Shown here: positions 12,641-32,105 of the stretch, one piece after another | Layout: each line of letters starts with the position of its first letter | Position numbering within the stretch: position 1 is the stretch's first letter | Assembly: GCA_963691815.1 (NCBI GenBank) | Contig: OY829648.1 | Coordinates: forward strand, 25,908,917-25,972,916 | DNA from: Echiichthys vipera | Taxonomy: Eukaryota > Chordata > Actinopteri > Perciformes > Trachinidae | Direction of reading: 5' to 3' | Length of the DNA: 64,000 nucleotides | Translations under genes and position numbers: made by a program | The notes under the pieces: generated by a model | What the model was told of the DNA's origin: nothing | The model's input: only the letters and a program-made list of their open reading frames with translations | Database searches by the model: none

Positions 12641-13741
12641 GTATCTGCACTCTTTGTGTTTTTACATCATGGAAATGTCTGCAGCAGAACTTTCTACATA
12701 TATAAAATATAATTGTGACATCTCAACCATACAGAAGTCCTGGCGGCTCATTTAAAGGCACCGTGTCTGAATACAGACTGCGTTTCTCTGTCATTGAGTG
12801 TTTTGATTCACAGTATTTACAGTGAGGCATGGAAATCTCACTTTTTAGGGTATGGTACCTGAAATATGAATACTGCTGCTCAATAATACTGACTTGTATA
12901 CAGACAGCAGTCTGCGCTCAAAGATGTAGCTCCAAGTGAAACACTTTTGCCTCTCGCAGGCAATGAGTTACTACTGCAGTTTTCATTTTTATACCTTCTA
13001 CTCTTCTGTGTTTGAGGCTTTACATTTTAGAAAATCAAACCATTCACAGATGGGGAACATCTCATTAACACTGTGGTTATTTGACATTGAAATTGATTTA
13101 CAATTTAGCTTCATGTGAGGCTTTAATTCATTTAATATTTTATAAATAAATAAGTCATTTTCACTTGTGTCAGTAGGAAAACCACAGGTGTAAATAATAA
13201 AGTTAATGCTGGCTGAATTCCATTGAGCTGCTCCAATCCCAGGCTGTGGGTGTTGTGAGTGCTGCCTCACTGTCACTCAAGACTTCTGGGTCAGAGCAGA
13301 GAACAGAGCCATCGACTCAGTCACGACTGATAACATTACCCATCTGCATCAACTTATCATGAATGGGGTTTGTTTTTTTTTAAAATCAACCTGCAAGTTG
13401 CTCTGAACAAGCCCGATCAGTTGCTTTTTAACATTGCTGTTTTATTATTATTGCTTCTTTATTGAACATTGTAAACATACACATAAACAATGGAAAATAA
13501 TGGATATTTTTACAAACGAGTAAAGCCCAGTCCGGTGTGTAAAAAGGGATCTGTCAAACGAAATGTGGAAAAGTAAATAAAGTCAATATAACGTTTAAAA
13601 AAGCAAAAGGTGTACAAAGATAAGAAATAAAATATATCTGTATCTTAATCAGGGGCTACAGGAAATACGCATGTGAAATTGACCAGGGTTTCTTTAGGCC
13701 TACGTGTTATACAGGCTCCAGTCTCGTTATAAACAAAAAGG

Positions 13742-13856
13742 CCAATCAGTTGCGGTCACAATACAATCAGTTGCTCATCGTTATCAGTGACGTTGTGCGA
13801 CACGCCGGCCGTGTTGACGGCATGTGACGTGTCTGGTGGTCTCCGTCATCACAACA
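13742..13856 (+). promoter_or_regulatory. tbc1d23 core promoter region
   Basis: A CCAAT box (ggccaatcag, 13742-13746) lies about 110 bp before the ATG. Two cAMP-response-like half-sites TGACGT follow, at about 13788 and at 13825-13830. There is no TATA box. The start codon has a good context (acaacaATGG). The motifs are seen; their function is inferred. Confidence 0.4.
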
Positions 13857-16800
13857 ATGGCGGACACCCCGGAGGAAGCTCTTCAGGGCAGCTGGTGAGA
13901 CAATCTGTTCTAACACCATAGAAGACGTTTTCTCCCGTTGTCATACAACCGTGTCGGCTTCACCCGACAGTGTGTGATGTATAGCAACCAAAGGCGAGCG
14001 TGTGTAGTGAATGTGTTGTGCTGACGGTGGATATTAACCTGACACCAGTCTGTTACCGTTACTGCCCACATTAGCCGGGCTAGCTAATGCTAATTAGCCA
14101 AGTTGGCTGCAATAAATTAGCAGCCCAGTCATTAAGACTGACCAAAATAACCGAAGCACCTTTGAGAGAGTCAAAGTATATATATTTTCATCACTTTCTT
14201 TCTCTCATTGACAAGTGTACAGGTAAAGCTAGCTAACCAGCAAGCTAACAATAACTAGCCTGATAGCAGGTGTTGATCGAGTTCTGCTTCCCTTTAACCG
14301 TTGACCTAAACCCAGCTGCAGCATGATCCTCGCATCTGCTTAACACGATTATAATGGTATTATATGATTAAAGTAATCTTACAGTTGTCAGTGACGTTAA
14401 GTGTTGGACTCAAATGGCTGGTCGTATGGAGCTAAATATTACCCTAAAAAACTGTCGTGATTTCTGGAAGTGAAAGTCAGCTGTTAACTGCTGAGCTGAT
14501 GTTCATTTCACTGCACCACTCCTTTAGTTGAAGTGGTCATTTGTAGAACAACACTAACATCGCATTTAACTCATTGTGAAATGAATTGTCGATATGAATA
14601 AATATTCATAACACACATTAGTTACAAGTGCTGATTAAAAGTTGCCAGAGACCTAAGTAATGGTTTTAAATAGCTGATTGTGTCCAACCAAGCTTTGTTA
14701 CCATTCAGTGTTCAGTCATTTTACTTTTTTTAAGTGGCTCTAATGATTATTTGATCGTCACAGTTTTCATACTTGGCCTGATCTGCCAACTGTTGTAATT
14801 GTGTGCTCTTCGTGCTTCTTCAGGGACCAGGATCTAGCCGAGGCTCTGGACTCGGGCGGCTCTGACATGGAGATGGAGAGAGGAATCTTCCAGGTCCAGG
14901 AGAATGCAGCTCAACACAGGGCCAAGATGTGGAAGGTCAGTCCACACGCAGTGACGATAACTGACTGTTACAAAAAGCAATTTCAATTATATTGAGACTG
15001 TTAATGTAGCTTAGCCCATGTCATTGTAAAAGTTTTTTATTAGCAGTGTATCTGATATTGTATATGTGTTTGTATTGAAATCAGTAGTGCTTCTATTGTT
15101 ACAGTCCACATGCTGTAAAGGAATTACTTCCATCAGACACAAGTCAACAGACTGGAAAGACCAGCATCTCAGGCTTGAATATTGTAAAGGCTATCACGTC
15201 TTTGTAACACACCCACAGGGCGTCACTTCTGTTCCAAACAACATATCTACGCCATGTTTTTACATACGAACAATGTGGACAAATACTTGAAGGTTTTACT
15301 TTGGACAATTACCAAACATTTGTAACTGTCCAAACCACTGTGTAGTAACTTGCCGCCTCCAGTCATTTCAATGAGGGCAGAGGAGAGGAGGTCTTGACCA
15401 AGGGGACAGGTGTATGGAGCTAAAGCCGCCGACATGAACGCACACAGATTTTGCTCTAACTGCCCAGTGACAGGAGCTGCCTTTTTTTTGTTTTGTTGCT
15501 TGTTTGGGACAAGCTCTGTTGCAGGTATGCTGTTGACAGGGCAGTTGCCGCGTGGTGGTGAAAACAAACAAACAAACAAACAAACCCTACTTTAAAAAAT
15601 GAATAAACGCTCAATGCCCAGCCACCACCATAGGCCACCACGCCATGTGTAATGACGCATGCGACATTAGCTACTGCACCTTTCTGTTCAGCTTTGCCTC
15701 TAATAGACTATGTTTACAGCCTTTATGACGCCTCCATGCTAGCACTTAATATTTATTTGAAGATTGATGGAGTTGTTCAATTGTATTAGATTCATTACAG
15801 ATAGGACACATTTTAAAGGAATAGGCAGGAAGTTGAGGGGTATTTTAGGTTCTTGTATTGGTCCATTTATATCCATCTAAGTAATCTGGAAAATTGAAAA
15901 GCAAGCAATTGAAATTACATATTAATTTGTGCCTTAATGTTTGAAACCGTTCAATGTCAAGTACATGTCTTAATGTTTACCAGCCGCGACAGCGCCCCTG
16001 CAGAGTTCAAAGATGAGGAGACAAGTAGTTGGGTAGAAGGTACTAAAAAGATATATTACTGTAATTGCTGTGATTTATGGTTGTTGTATCATTCATCAAG
16101 CGATACAGCCTCATCTCTATAGATTAGTTGTTCGTTAGTGGAGCAGCAGTCAAGTCTCTGATTGCAGATCAGTCTCAGTTTATGTCATGTGTTTTATTAA
16201 ATGTCCTTTTATCACTCACTAGCTGCATGTTTAGCAGTGATTCCTTGTTTTGTGTTGTCAGATCGCTTTAAATGTCTCTGGAAAAGGAGACAGTCTGTCT
16301 CCCTGGGACGGCGTCCTCGATTTACCAGAACAGACCCTCATTCACAACCGCAGTCAACAGCTGATTGGTGAGTAAATTGATGTGCCCTAAATTCCTTGAC
16401 ACAATCCTGGATTTTAGCTGACCCGGATGGGAACTCCCCATAAAATGAAAAGTACCTGACAAAATTTAAAGTATAAAATAGTAGTGATAATACAATTATT
16501 ATTGAGTCAATATTCCTAGAGAGATGGTTTGGTGTTAAAGGGAGAGCAGCGCTAAATTGTAGGAGTACTCTTTTAATGCCACATGTGCAGTCACCATCAC
16601 CATCTTCTGTCCACCAATCAAACCGGTTGTGCATCTAATGAGAAAACATGAAAGAAACATCAACGGCATCATAAGGTGGCCTTTTTATGGATTCATATAA
16701 CTTGGATGCAAAAAACTTCCTCAAGACAGACTTTCTAGCACCTTCTGGTGAATGTGTGTCTCAAGTTGAGCTAGTAGATAGAACACAGACATAGATGCAC

Positions 16801-19800
16801 ACTTGGAAGCAGCAGGAGAGAAGAACAGAGGGTTGTTCATTTTGTGTCTTACTCACAGTCTGCCAGTATCTGAAGAAGACTGTGAGGATTTCAGAGGAGC
16901 AAATTACTTTTAATAGTCTGCTCTTTGACAAGCTGACAACAAGATCTGGTGCAGCTCAAAATAGAAAGCCTCTTATAAGAGTGATGCCCATAAAAGCTAG
17001 GCATACAGAAAAAGGTCTCTTTCATGCATTATTTAATAGTAAACCTACGATTAGCTTTGTCAGTGCACATTCTATATTTCTCCGCTTCTTGTTTTTCAAA
17101 GTCGAATGGGTATGTTTCTATAAAAAAGGCTACTAACACACAGTCTGCATTGGTTCCCATGTTTAGACCAGCTGGAAGTATCAGATGAGGAGCGTAGTGA
17201 TATGGTGTCTGATGTTGAGTCAGTCATCACTTTCTACTGCAAGTCCCGCAACATTTCCTTCACCCCAGAGCTGAGCTGGCCACACCTGCTCAAACCACTG
17301 CTGGGGCTTCAGCTTCCCCGCAGCGACCTCTACAACTGCTTCTATGCAGTCATGAATAAATACATCCCAAGGTGAGCTCTCAGTGTTAACCATCCTTCAC
17401 ATTCTGCTTAATAACAGACAGGAAATGGAGACTTTTAAATTGTAAAGAGCGTTACATCTGTCCATTGTAGGGACTGCGTGCCAAACGGCCGACCCTTCCA
17501 CCTGTACAGACTACTGCTGCAGTACCACGAGCCAGAGCTCTGCTCCTTCTTGGACACCAAAAAGATCACACCTGACTCCTACGCCATCAGCTGGGTATGT
17601 TCTTTCTTCACAATCACAGCTTGTCCGAGTCATTCAGACATAATGTTTGCCCACACATTGTTGTTATCCTCTACTTCTTACAGGCAGGCCTTTTCATTGT
17701 TATCTGGGCTCAGGCCCACCACAAACTTAAAGGTGGTGTTGGAGTCAAAATGGCTACACGGTTGTGTGAACAAGGAGAACAGCAGGGGGCTCAAACCGCA
17801 CCCTTGGGGTGCTCCAGTGTCTGAAATGGTGTCTGTTTATATTCCCTCCATAGATGGGCAGTATGTTTTCCAGCCACTGTCTTCCCGATGTCACCCAGGC
17901 CTTTTGGGACTGCTACCTGCGTCAGGCTGACCCCTTCCTTATCTTCTTCCTCATGCTCATCATCCTCGTCAATGCCAAGTAGGCAGCCGTTTGTGAACGC
18001 TACACAGAAACATGATAACTAAAGAAACTTTAAATGTAAAATTTGATTTGGCTTTGTCTGATTTACCCTTAGAGAGGCCATCCTTTCACAAGAAGGAGAC
18101 AGCAAAGAGGACATCATTAGTAAGTTTGACTTGCTGTCAAAGTATTTGTGGGTTTGTTTAATCTCATGTTAACCACTGGAGATAAACAAGGCTCTCTCAA
18201 TCTCAGAAATGCTGGAAGAGTCTCCATCTCACCTGGAATCGGAGGACATTGAAGATTTGTTTTCTCTGGCCCAGTATTACCAGAGCAAGACCCCTCTGTC
18301 ACTTAGAAAGGTGAGGCACTATGTACATGTTTGTGCTTGATAGACACAGTAGTGCTGAACACAGACTGTGATGAGACAGCAAACAGAGAGCGGCAGCCGC
18401 ACAAAAGAACTCATTGTTCAATTGTGTGTTTGCTTTTTTCACCCTGGTAGATGAACCAGAATCTGTTTGGTAGCAGCCTGGTGGCTCTGAAAGAAGAGGA
18501 CACTGACCTGAGTCAGGCGCTGTGTCTCCCTGTGTCAGTCCCTGAGATCCTGCAGGCCAACCAGCTGCAGCAGGTCAGTAACATTCTGGTTATTTTTCAC
18601 TAAAGTTTACCACTTAAGAGTAAAGAAAGAGAGGATAATGGATTTTACTTTCAGGATGGGGTACGTTTCTTTGTGGTGGATTGTCGACCTGCAGAGCAGT
18701 ACAACGCTGGGCACCTGTCCACGGCCTTCCACCTGGACTCTGACCTGGTGAGAGTAGACAATATTGATTCTGTGTTCAAATGTGTGGAGCCTAAGAACGC
18801 TTACAGAGCAATAAATGTGTTTTCTTTTCTCCTCACAGATGCTCCAGAACCCCTCTGAGTTCGCTCTCTCTGTAAAGTCCCTGTTGGAGGCCCAGAAGCA
18901 GTCTTTGGAGTCCGGCTCCATCGCCAGCGGAGAGCACCTGTGCTTCATGGGCAGTGGCAGGGAGGAAGAGGACATGTACATGAACATGGTGTTGGCCCAT
19001 TTCCTGCAGGTGAGGGACAGGAAGAGGATGTTAGAAAGAAAAGTGTAGTACATAACGTGTATTTCCCAATGTTTGTGTTCTTCGCTAACATCGTTGCTAA
19101 TTAAAGATTTTCTGTTGCAGAAAAACAAAGAATATGTCAGCATAGCTAAAGGAGGTTTCATGGGTAAGTAGGTGAATATGAGAATATTGAGACACCAATG
19201 TCATCAGCATTAAACTTTATTAACTAAAACTCACAAAGACAGTTATATGCACATTTGTTTTTGTCAGAATTATAAAGCTGTGCATACACCTGATTGGCTT
19301 TTATACATTATAAAGTTGTGAAACTGGGTGCACAAGCCCCATCTTCTCTCACTCACACGTATTGAAACAGACTTTATAAAGTGCTTCACACTGAATGGAG
19401 ATGAAAAGAACACCAACATAGGCAAATAAAATTATGTTTATAAGAACCTATCACGTATTACATTATGTCTCTCACTTCTGCTGCCTCTAGAAATCATGTA
19501 CACGATCTGATGTATGTGTTAGAACCACACATTCTTCCGTTATTAATATAATTTTATGTGTGGGAAATGCGGCGTATGCAGTGATTTTTGTTGGGAACTC
19601 ATCATTTATATACCAGTTTGGATATAAGTGAGAAGTGGAAACTCAGTGAGATTTGTGTGATTTCAGCCCTCCAAAAGCATCTGGTAGACATGAATATTGA
19701 GGGTCTCGACTCTTCATACCTCCACTGGATCGTCAGCACGTCAGGGTCTCACAGCAGCCTCAGCTCTGCTGATGTAAGTGGCCAGCAACATCCCTGAATT

Positions 19801-22280
19801 TTTACCTGTTTAAACTTTTATTTCTTAAAACCATCTTTTCCTTTTCTGGTTCAGGGAGATTCATTAAGTAGCCCTGGAGACGGCAAAGGCGTCAAGTCTT
19901 TGGTCAACAAAATGACGTTTGCTCTAAAGTCCAAGTCAGTAAACGTAAAGGAGAAGATGATCAGCTTCATCGAGAATACGTCCACCCCCGTAGACAGGTG
20001 AGGTTCTAGTCCCCCCACCAAAGTCACATTACATCGCACTCATCCTTTTGCTTCTTCATTTTTAGGGGTTCAAAGTTTTACTAAAATTTCAAATTATAAA
20101 GCCTCAAAATGTCAAATGAATGATTCATCTCACAAATAAAAGAGTAAAAATAATAACATAAAACAATGAAATCACTTTTGCTCATTTCTTCTCACGATAA
20201 ATTCCACCAAAAGTATTTTAATAGTAAACATTTATGAGGTGCCACTTTGTCATTTGGATTTATATGATATGGAAACACATTTACACCTGAGTGAACTCAA
20301 GTCATCTTTGTACACATCTGAAACATCACACTGCACTGATATAAACAGTGACCGGACTAAGTCAGACAGCTGTGGTCTTTTTTTGACTGTAAACTGACTT
20401 AGTTGTGCACATTTTTTTTGTATTTACATTTAAGTTTACCATACCTTGTGCCTTATCCCATGCTAGAATATCTTTCAATCTGCCCTGGCCAGAGAAGGTG
20501 ATTCCAGATCGGTAAGAGCTCCCTGACATCGAGCTGTCTGTCACCAGCATGCCCACTGGCTGTAGACCCGCACCAGTCCGTGGGATTGCAGGAGAGTTAG
20601 CTTGTGTCACAATAACGCATGCTTAGTATCTCAGCATCTCGGGCCACACCACTCACTCATGTAACAGCAGCACACTTGCAAGGAGTTAAAGATCTTCATG
20701 CTTTCACTAACAACATTCAGTACTGCTGTTCAGTCGTCACTGCTGAAGCTGCTGTGGACTTTCGGGAAGCATTGAGCCATCTTTACATCCACAACTTACT
20801 GAGGTTGTCGTCTCAATAACTGAGGTGTTTTGAGGTAGAACTTTAGCTTCACTGCTGTTTGCTTGGAGATGCGCCTAACAGTCTTGTCTTTCCATTTCAT
20901 TATTGTTCTTTTAGATGATAGCCAGGGCTAATGCAGAATTTACTAATTTACTACACTATGATTTGCTGCAAAAAGCCCTGAATATCATAGACTGACTAAT
21001 CTAGCTCTCCTGGAGTATAAATGTCTCATCTAACCTCTTTCTTTATATTTAACAGCATACAACGACAGTAGTGGGCTAAGGAGGTCTTCATGCCATTGCT
21101 ATTTGTGTGCAGCCTTGCTGTCATGTGTATTTAATGTGACTTTTTATCACAGGCATTTATGTATCGTCGATTCCTTCACTCAGTGCTGATGTAACGCTCA
21201 TTTCCATCTCTAGGCATGTAAGCAGCAGCGACCGCGTCGGCAAACCTTACCGGGGGGTGAAGCCTGTTTTCAGTATTGGCGATGAGGAAGAGTACGATAC
21301 AGGTAAACTCCCACTGAATGTGGCTGCAGTGGAAATTAAAAAGAGCCCGGAAGCCTCAAGGACTGGAAATGTTTGAATACTGTGACGCTTTTTTAATTTG
21401 AAAATCAACATATGCATCTAATGTCCTCCCTCAGATGAGATCGACAGCTCGTCCATGTCAGACGATGACAGGAAGGAGATTGTCAACATTCAGACCTGGA
21501 TAAACAAACCAGATGTAAAGCATCACATTCCATGTAATGAGGTTAAAGAAACCGGTCACATGTTCCCCAGGTGAGCTGTTGCCTGAATGAATTTGCTGAG
21601 GCGTGTAAAAATATTTTTCACATGACACCCTGACACCCAGCTGTCATGGCTGTAGAAGGTTGGATTAGTTAAATAAAGAGGGGAAGCTGTATTTAAATGT
21701 GACTAATCCCTGCTTCCCTGGAAATGAATGAATGAACAATAGTTGAGGAATCCATGAATCATAGCACTGACTTTGTCAATCTGTTGTTCCCTCAGCCACT
21801 TGTTGATCACAGCGACTCACATGTACTGCCTGCGGGAGATCGCCTCAAGGAAAGGTTTCGCCTACATCCAGTCCAGACAAGCACTGAACTCTGTGGTGAA
21901 GATCACATCCAAAAAGAAGCACCCAGAACTGATTACTTTCAAGTTTGGCAGCAACAACTCAGCTGGAGTGGAGATAACTGCAGTTGAAAGGTGCTTGATT
22001 TGTGTCTACAAAATTCAGATTTCAAATCCTAACCACCAAAGGCCCGGAGAGCAAAAATAAAAATCTAATTTGTTTTCACTCAGGGATTTTATCTGGATTG
22101 TCCAGTAATTTGGTGTTATTTCTAGAGGTGACCCTAAATACTTGAGGATTCAATCTAAGGAGCCTGTTTCGACTACGAGAGGTGGAAAATGTTATGAAGC
22201 AAAGGATCGTTCCATTGGTGCGATATGTGGGATCTGAGTGTCTGATTTTACATAGAATTGCTTATTTTCCAAATAAATCA

Positions 22281-22320
<40 letters not shown>

Positions 22321-22677
22321 TATTTTGGAACATTTATTACTCAGAGCACTTCAAGAGCAATAAAAAAAAAATTCAATTTCTAAGCGGTTCTCGGTTAAAA
22401 TCAGCATGAGGAGGAGCTTAGAAACAGCACCTCTCCACATGACTTTTTTTGCATGACATCTGGCGTACTAGTGCGACAAAATTTAAAGCATTACAGTGCA
22501 TTTGTGTGGTGGGGCTTGTTTTCTTTATTTTTTTTAAGGAAACTATTGAAGCCAGAACTAATTTCCCTACTGTTTCCTTCTCTTCCTCTCAGATATTTGA
22601 TACCCAACGCAGGCGATGCCACTAAGGTGATTAAGCAGCAGATCATGAAAGTCCTAGATGCTCTGGAGAGCTCGTAA
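13857..22677 (+). CDS. tbc1d23: TBC1 domain family member 23
   Basis: Eighteen exons join in frame to 681 residues: 13857-13894, 14824-14935, 16262-16367, 17167-17371, 17471-17594, 17854-17978, 18073-18119, 18207-18310, 18451-18573, 18655-18747, 18839-19009, 19121-19163, 19667-19773, 19855-19997, 21214-21302, 21435-21570, 21796-21990, 22593-22677. The family protein sits at the trans-Golgi. It bridges endosome-derived carriers captured by golgin-97/golgin-245 to the WASH complex. Domain order is a degenerate TBC domain (about residues 25-240), a rhodanese-like domain (FFVVDCRPAEQYNAGHL, then CFMGSGR), a serine-rich linker, and a C-terminal PH-like domain from about residue 545. The family is regarded as lacking Rab-GAP activity. 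The length is close to the mammalian isoform that lacks one small alternative exon. Introns are GT-AG and no lesion is seen. The N-terminus MADTPEEALQGSW is joined to RDQDLAEALD via a 12-codon first exon. Confidence 0.97.
22283..22318. repeat. (AT)n microsatellite
   Basis: An uninterrupted AT run in the last intron of tbc1d23. Confidence 0.9.
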
Positions 22678-24449
22678 AGAGAGACGACGGGGTCGTGACG
22701 GCCAGCCGTGACACAAACTGTAAGAAGAGTCTCTTGTCTGCCGAGAGTGAAACCTCCTCCCACTCTCCCTCGGCTGTCCTCCCTGGACAGATCCGGTCCA
22801 GTGTTGACTGTGAAGCCCTGTGTGTCAGTGTTTGGGACATGGTACACTGCTGGCTGCAGGCCTGTGGGACAGGCCGCGTGTGTTGAAATACTTAGGTGCT
22901 CCGCAGTCATCCAACTACTCTCTTACACAAAGTTAAAAAATATATATGGTTTATACTGTATGTCTTTCTTTATCATTGATAAAAACGTGGGATATCTTTA
23001 CAGTGCAATTCTACTTAGGCAACTTCCCTCTGGCCTTAAGGTAGCGTACTGACCAGACCTGTTCAATCCCTACATGACTGACCTTTTTCCTTTGACTTAA
23101 GCATCTCAATTCAGTTGTTTTGTAGTGAACAGTATTGTAGCTCAGTCATATCTCTTAGTTTACTTCTCAGATTTAATGATCATTGTTCTGGTCAGAAAGT
23201 GAGCATGAGTCAAACATTAACTGGCACATCCCCTGAAAAAACACAGCTGGCACATGAACTGTTTTTGATAACTTTGCAGCAGGTCGCCTTACTTAGAAAT
23301 TATGCTGGGTGTTTATAAATATGTCATGTGTGTAAACGGCTCTATATTAGTACAGACCGTTGCAATGTTATTTTGAAAGCATAGCCGGATGATCCTGATA
23401 TGCAGTGGAACTGAAACTGGCTTCTAAACCCTTTCCCATGGTTCGAAGTTCCCCTTCTTTCTAGAGTAAGAAGTAGTTTGCCTTTTACAGAGTTTCTGGG
23501 AGATCATTTGGTCTCTGCTTTTTCATTTGGTAAAGAATGAACCTCATCTGACGGCAGTGTCATGTAGCTGTCAGGAAGCACTGTTCACAGCCCCTCTGGA
23601 CTACGTTAGTATTACAACAGGAGCTTTGGGGATGGTGGTTATTATTATTATTATTGTAATTATGAAGAGCCTGAGCACCTCAGTATTTTTCCATCCCATT
23701 CAGATTTCCCCCAAGTTAACCTGATAAAAATCAAATCAGGCTATTGCTCTAATTTATGCAACACTGTGTTCATTTCTCAGCTTCTCAGCACAGATTTGAA
23801 AGGAATGAAAAGATACGTTTGTAAAAGGCAAAGTCATCATACATCTGTTTTCAAACCAGCCTGTCTCGGCCATTGTATTGGTTGAAACTGGGCAGCTTTA
23901 GTTTGCTTGCCACTGTTGCCTTCGGCCTCATGCCTGTGATGTGTGATATTGGCACCAGCAGTGGCAACATATCACAGCGTATTGCAGCTTCTCCTCTAAT
24001 CTTAAACTCTGTATCAAACTTTTCCTTGCTTTGTTCTTGCCTACTCGTTTGTTCGCATCGAAGTCTAGTTGTTTGGGCAGCCTTGGTCTAAAGTGACACT
24101 GCACCCTCCTGACAGCTCCAGTTGTAACTCCTGTCCAAAGAGGGTTTATGAGAGGGTTAAACATATGGCACATTTAGAATATGGGCGACTTAAATTAAAG
24201 CTTGAATTTAAAGACTCATAAATCGGGTCTTTCTTCACTCCAGTCTTTCATAGCATTCCTATGTAACCCATGCTTTGTGTTGTTATTTTGTGGTATTTGT
24301 CAGTATTGACTGGATCGGGAGTCTGAACATTACTCTGTAACATCACTGGCAGAGGATGTCGCCACTAGTCGTAATGCAAAATGTCTCAAAAAGTAATTTG
24401 CACCTTACTGTACTGCTATTATTTTCTAAGCCTTTCTGTTTGTAATAAA
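22678..24449 (+). other. tbc1d23 3'UTR
   Basis: Sequence after the stop codon carries no credible frame. A canonical AATAAA lies at 24444-24449, and a GT-rich stretch follows within 40 bp. This fits a long single-exon 3'UTR of about 1.8 kb, including an ATT repeat near 23640. Confidence 0.5.
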
Positions 24450-24849
24450 TGGAGATTCTTTGACTGCACCTGTGGAAGTGTATTCATTTATTCATGCCTT
24501 ATTATAATGTGACAGCATTTTTTCCTCTGTTGGGATTTGCTATTTGCAGAGCAATTATACTCGAGAACAAGCCTTACACTGGTGTCTTATTTCTGACCGT
24601 TGTAAACAAGTTAAAGTGGAACAGGTATATCATGCTTTCAATGTTTGAAATGTTGCACCAAAGAAAAGTAAACAAATATCTCCTGCAAGAAGCACAACAG
24701 CGAGCAGGAAGAGTCAGTTTGGTCACTTCTGTCTTTAGCTTAAATTTAAAGCTGGTAAAGGTTCTATATAAATACTGTGAACGTCTCAAAACAGGCTTTA
24801 AATGAGCCGTCAAGACTTATGTACAGTTGTGACATCACAACTTTACTAT

Positions 24850-26250
24850 AAATAGGTACAAAGTGCTGCTACAGTGTCGTTACAGTCATTCCCTGACTGC
24901 AGTAACGGTGCAGAGATGCTTAGAGTGCAGATGCAGAAGACCCATGAACACTGACCAATCGGAGCAGACTCGGCTTTTTCAGAAGGGGGTCTTAAAGAGA
25001 CAGGCGCTAAAACAGAGCGTTTCAGAAAACAACTATATTCAGACCATAGACTATAAAAACCGGACGTAGCCTCTCCACCGGGGCCATTCTCTCAACTTGA
25101 TCCAATCATATTCGCCTTCGGAAGTCGCCATCTCATCAGACTTTGACTCCTCCTCATTTCCTCTTACCAAAAAAGGGCATTGATGTGAAGTTGTGGGCAG
25201 GGAAGTACGTCCATCTGGGTGACATTTACTGAATTAGCCACATTAGCTCACATTAGCGGAGATTACACAGACTCCAGGAGTGAAGTGCAGGCAGCCAGCA
25301 TTTATGATCTATGATTCAAACTGATATTCAACACAGTACCATGCTCATAGCCTGTAAAACACTGACCCTCACGGCCCGAATCCTCCCGGTGTTCCAGATT
25401 AGCAGCTAGTGTATGTGCCATCGATAGTAGTGATGTATCATGGTGCAAGTGCGGCTATTTAATTAGCATAACAGAGCTAATGTTTACACGGTGTGTTCCT
25501 AAACTATCTTTGTCACTTATGGAAACACCACCACTCGAATGACCACAGTCCAGGGCGAGATCACAGAGTTAACATGCTAATGATGCTAATTTTCCTGACA
25601 ACTAGCCTCCGAGGAGAAGTGAGGGCAAGCAGCTAGCTGTCACTCAAGACCATGCCCCTAATATTCATTAACTTTAACCTCCAATAAAATAAAAAATGGC
25701 TTGGTAAAAAAATAATTGACCCCCCTCAGTTTTGTCATGGAGATATGACGTAAACATACAGACTAGAATATTTTTTGTCCCAGGCCTTAAACAGGTTAAA
25801 TGATGCTGTGAAAAAAAAACTTCCTGTTTAACATAGGGGTCAATGACAAACTGCTCTATTGTGCAAACTGCTCCTACTGGACACTCTGAGAACTGCAGTT
25901 TTGGGCACTTCTGTATTGGATCAACCAGGAAGTCGCTGTGGTGGGGGCTTGATTCAGACAGACAGGATGAGAACATTAATGTGTTTTTGAACATTAACGT
26001 TTGTAAAGATGTTCCAGCAGAAACCGAAAAAACGAGTATGAACCTGAAAATGAGCATGATGTAGCCCTTTTAATGCTTTCCCATCACGACAGAAAACATG
26101 ACGTGTGAATCTTTTTTTACATTTGAAATCTCTGGTGCCACAATCATTACAAAGTTTCATGAGCTAAAAAAAAGACTAAATAATCTTATAGTATAATATA
26201 GAAACCCAAACTACAAGTATGAACCTGAAAATGAGCATAATGTGAACCTT
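24850..26250 (-). repeat. M1-family repeat, split into pieces
   Basis: Minus-strand blocks of the M1 family occur at about 24870-25045 (accaatcggagcagactcgg, cttaaagagacaggcgctaa), 25955-26065 (atgttcca, tgaacctgaaaatgagcatgatg) and 26205-26250 (a second tgaacctgaaaatgagcataatg). The 900 bp between the first two blocks are unrelated to the other copies, suggesting a later insertion. No coding frame was found. The insert is not identified. Confidence 0.45.
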
Positions 26251-26455
26251 ATAATTAAATAATGAATTAATTATTGGAAATGAAATAAAGGTCCGAGCAT
26301 TCAAAATGTCACTTCCAGGGCAAAGTGTAAATATGTGTGTAATGAATAACCCCTGCGGTGTCAAACGTGTTAATGTTTAGCCTATTTGTTTCTGATTAAC
26401 CAATGAGAAATGATTTGCACTGAAGCCGGATTGGCAGCTACACACCCACCCCCGC

Positions 26456-26463
26456 TGACGTCA
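26456..26463. promoter_or_regulatory. CRE palindrome upstream of nit2
   Basis: A perfect TGACGTCA lies about 270 bp upstream of the nit2 start. It is a CREB/ATF consensus site in a GC-richer patch. The sequence is certain; the function is inferred from position. Confidence 0.4.
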
Positions 26464-26729
26464 CTTCGCCTCTAAACTTCACACTAAAGGCTCTGAACTT
26501 TACAAAAGCTCTTACATGTGTCGTAGCGTGTCTTTAAAATAGAAGCACAGTCAGTTTGCATCTGCGGGCGGTCATATGTTGTTGTGTGTGTCGTTATATT
26601 TTGTTTTAATGGACTACTGACTTACTATCGACACTTATTTTGAAAACCAAAACAGTTATCCGGAATCTGGTGTGGGCTGTGAGACCAAGCACTACTCTCC
26701 CTGCATACATGTCCACCTTAGCCAAAGCT

Positions 26730-32105
<5,376 letters not shown>

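Noticed and set aside
15247..15641. Overlapping frames in tbc1d23 intron 2
   Set aside because: Composition is that of intron sequence and an AAAC repeat. No conserved motif or splice support.
17478..17930. 150-codon plus frame
   Set aside because: It is tbc1d23 exon 5 read through into intron and out of frame into exon 6.
18607..19161. 184-codon minus-strand frame
   Set aside because: It lies antisense to tbc1d23 exons 10-12 and their introns. It has no splice or domain logic of its own.
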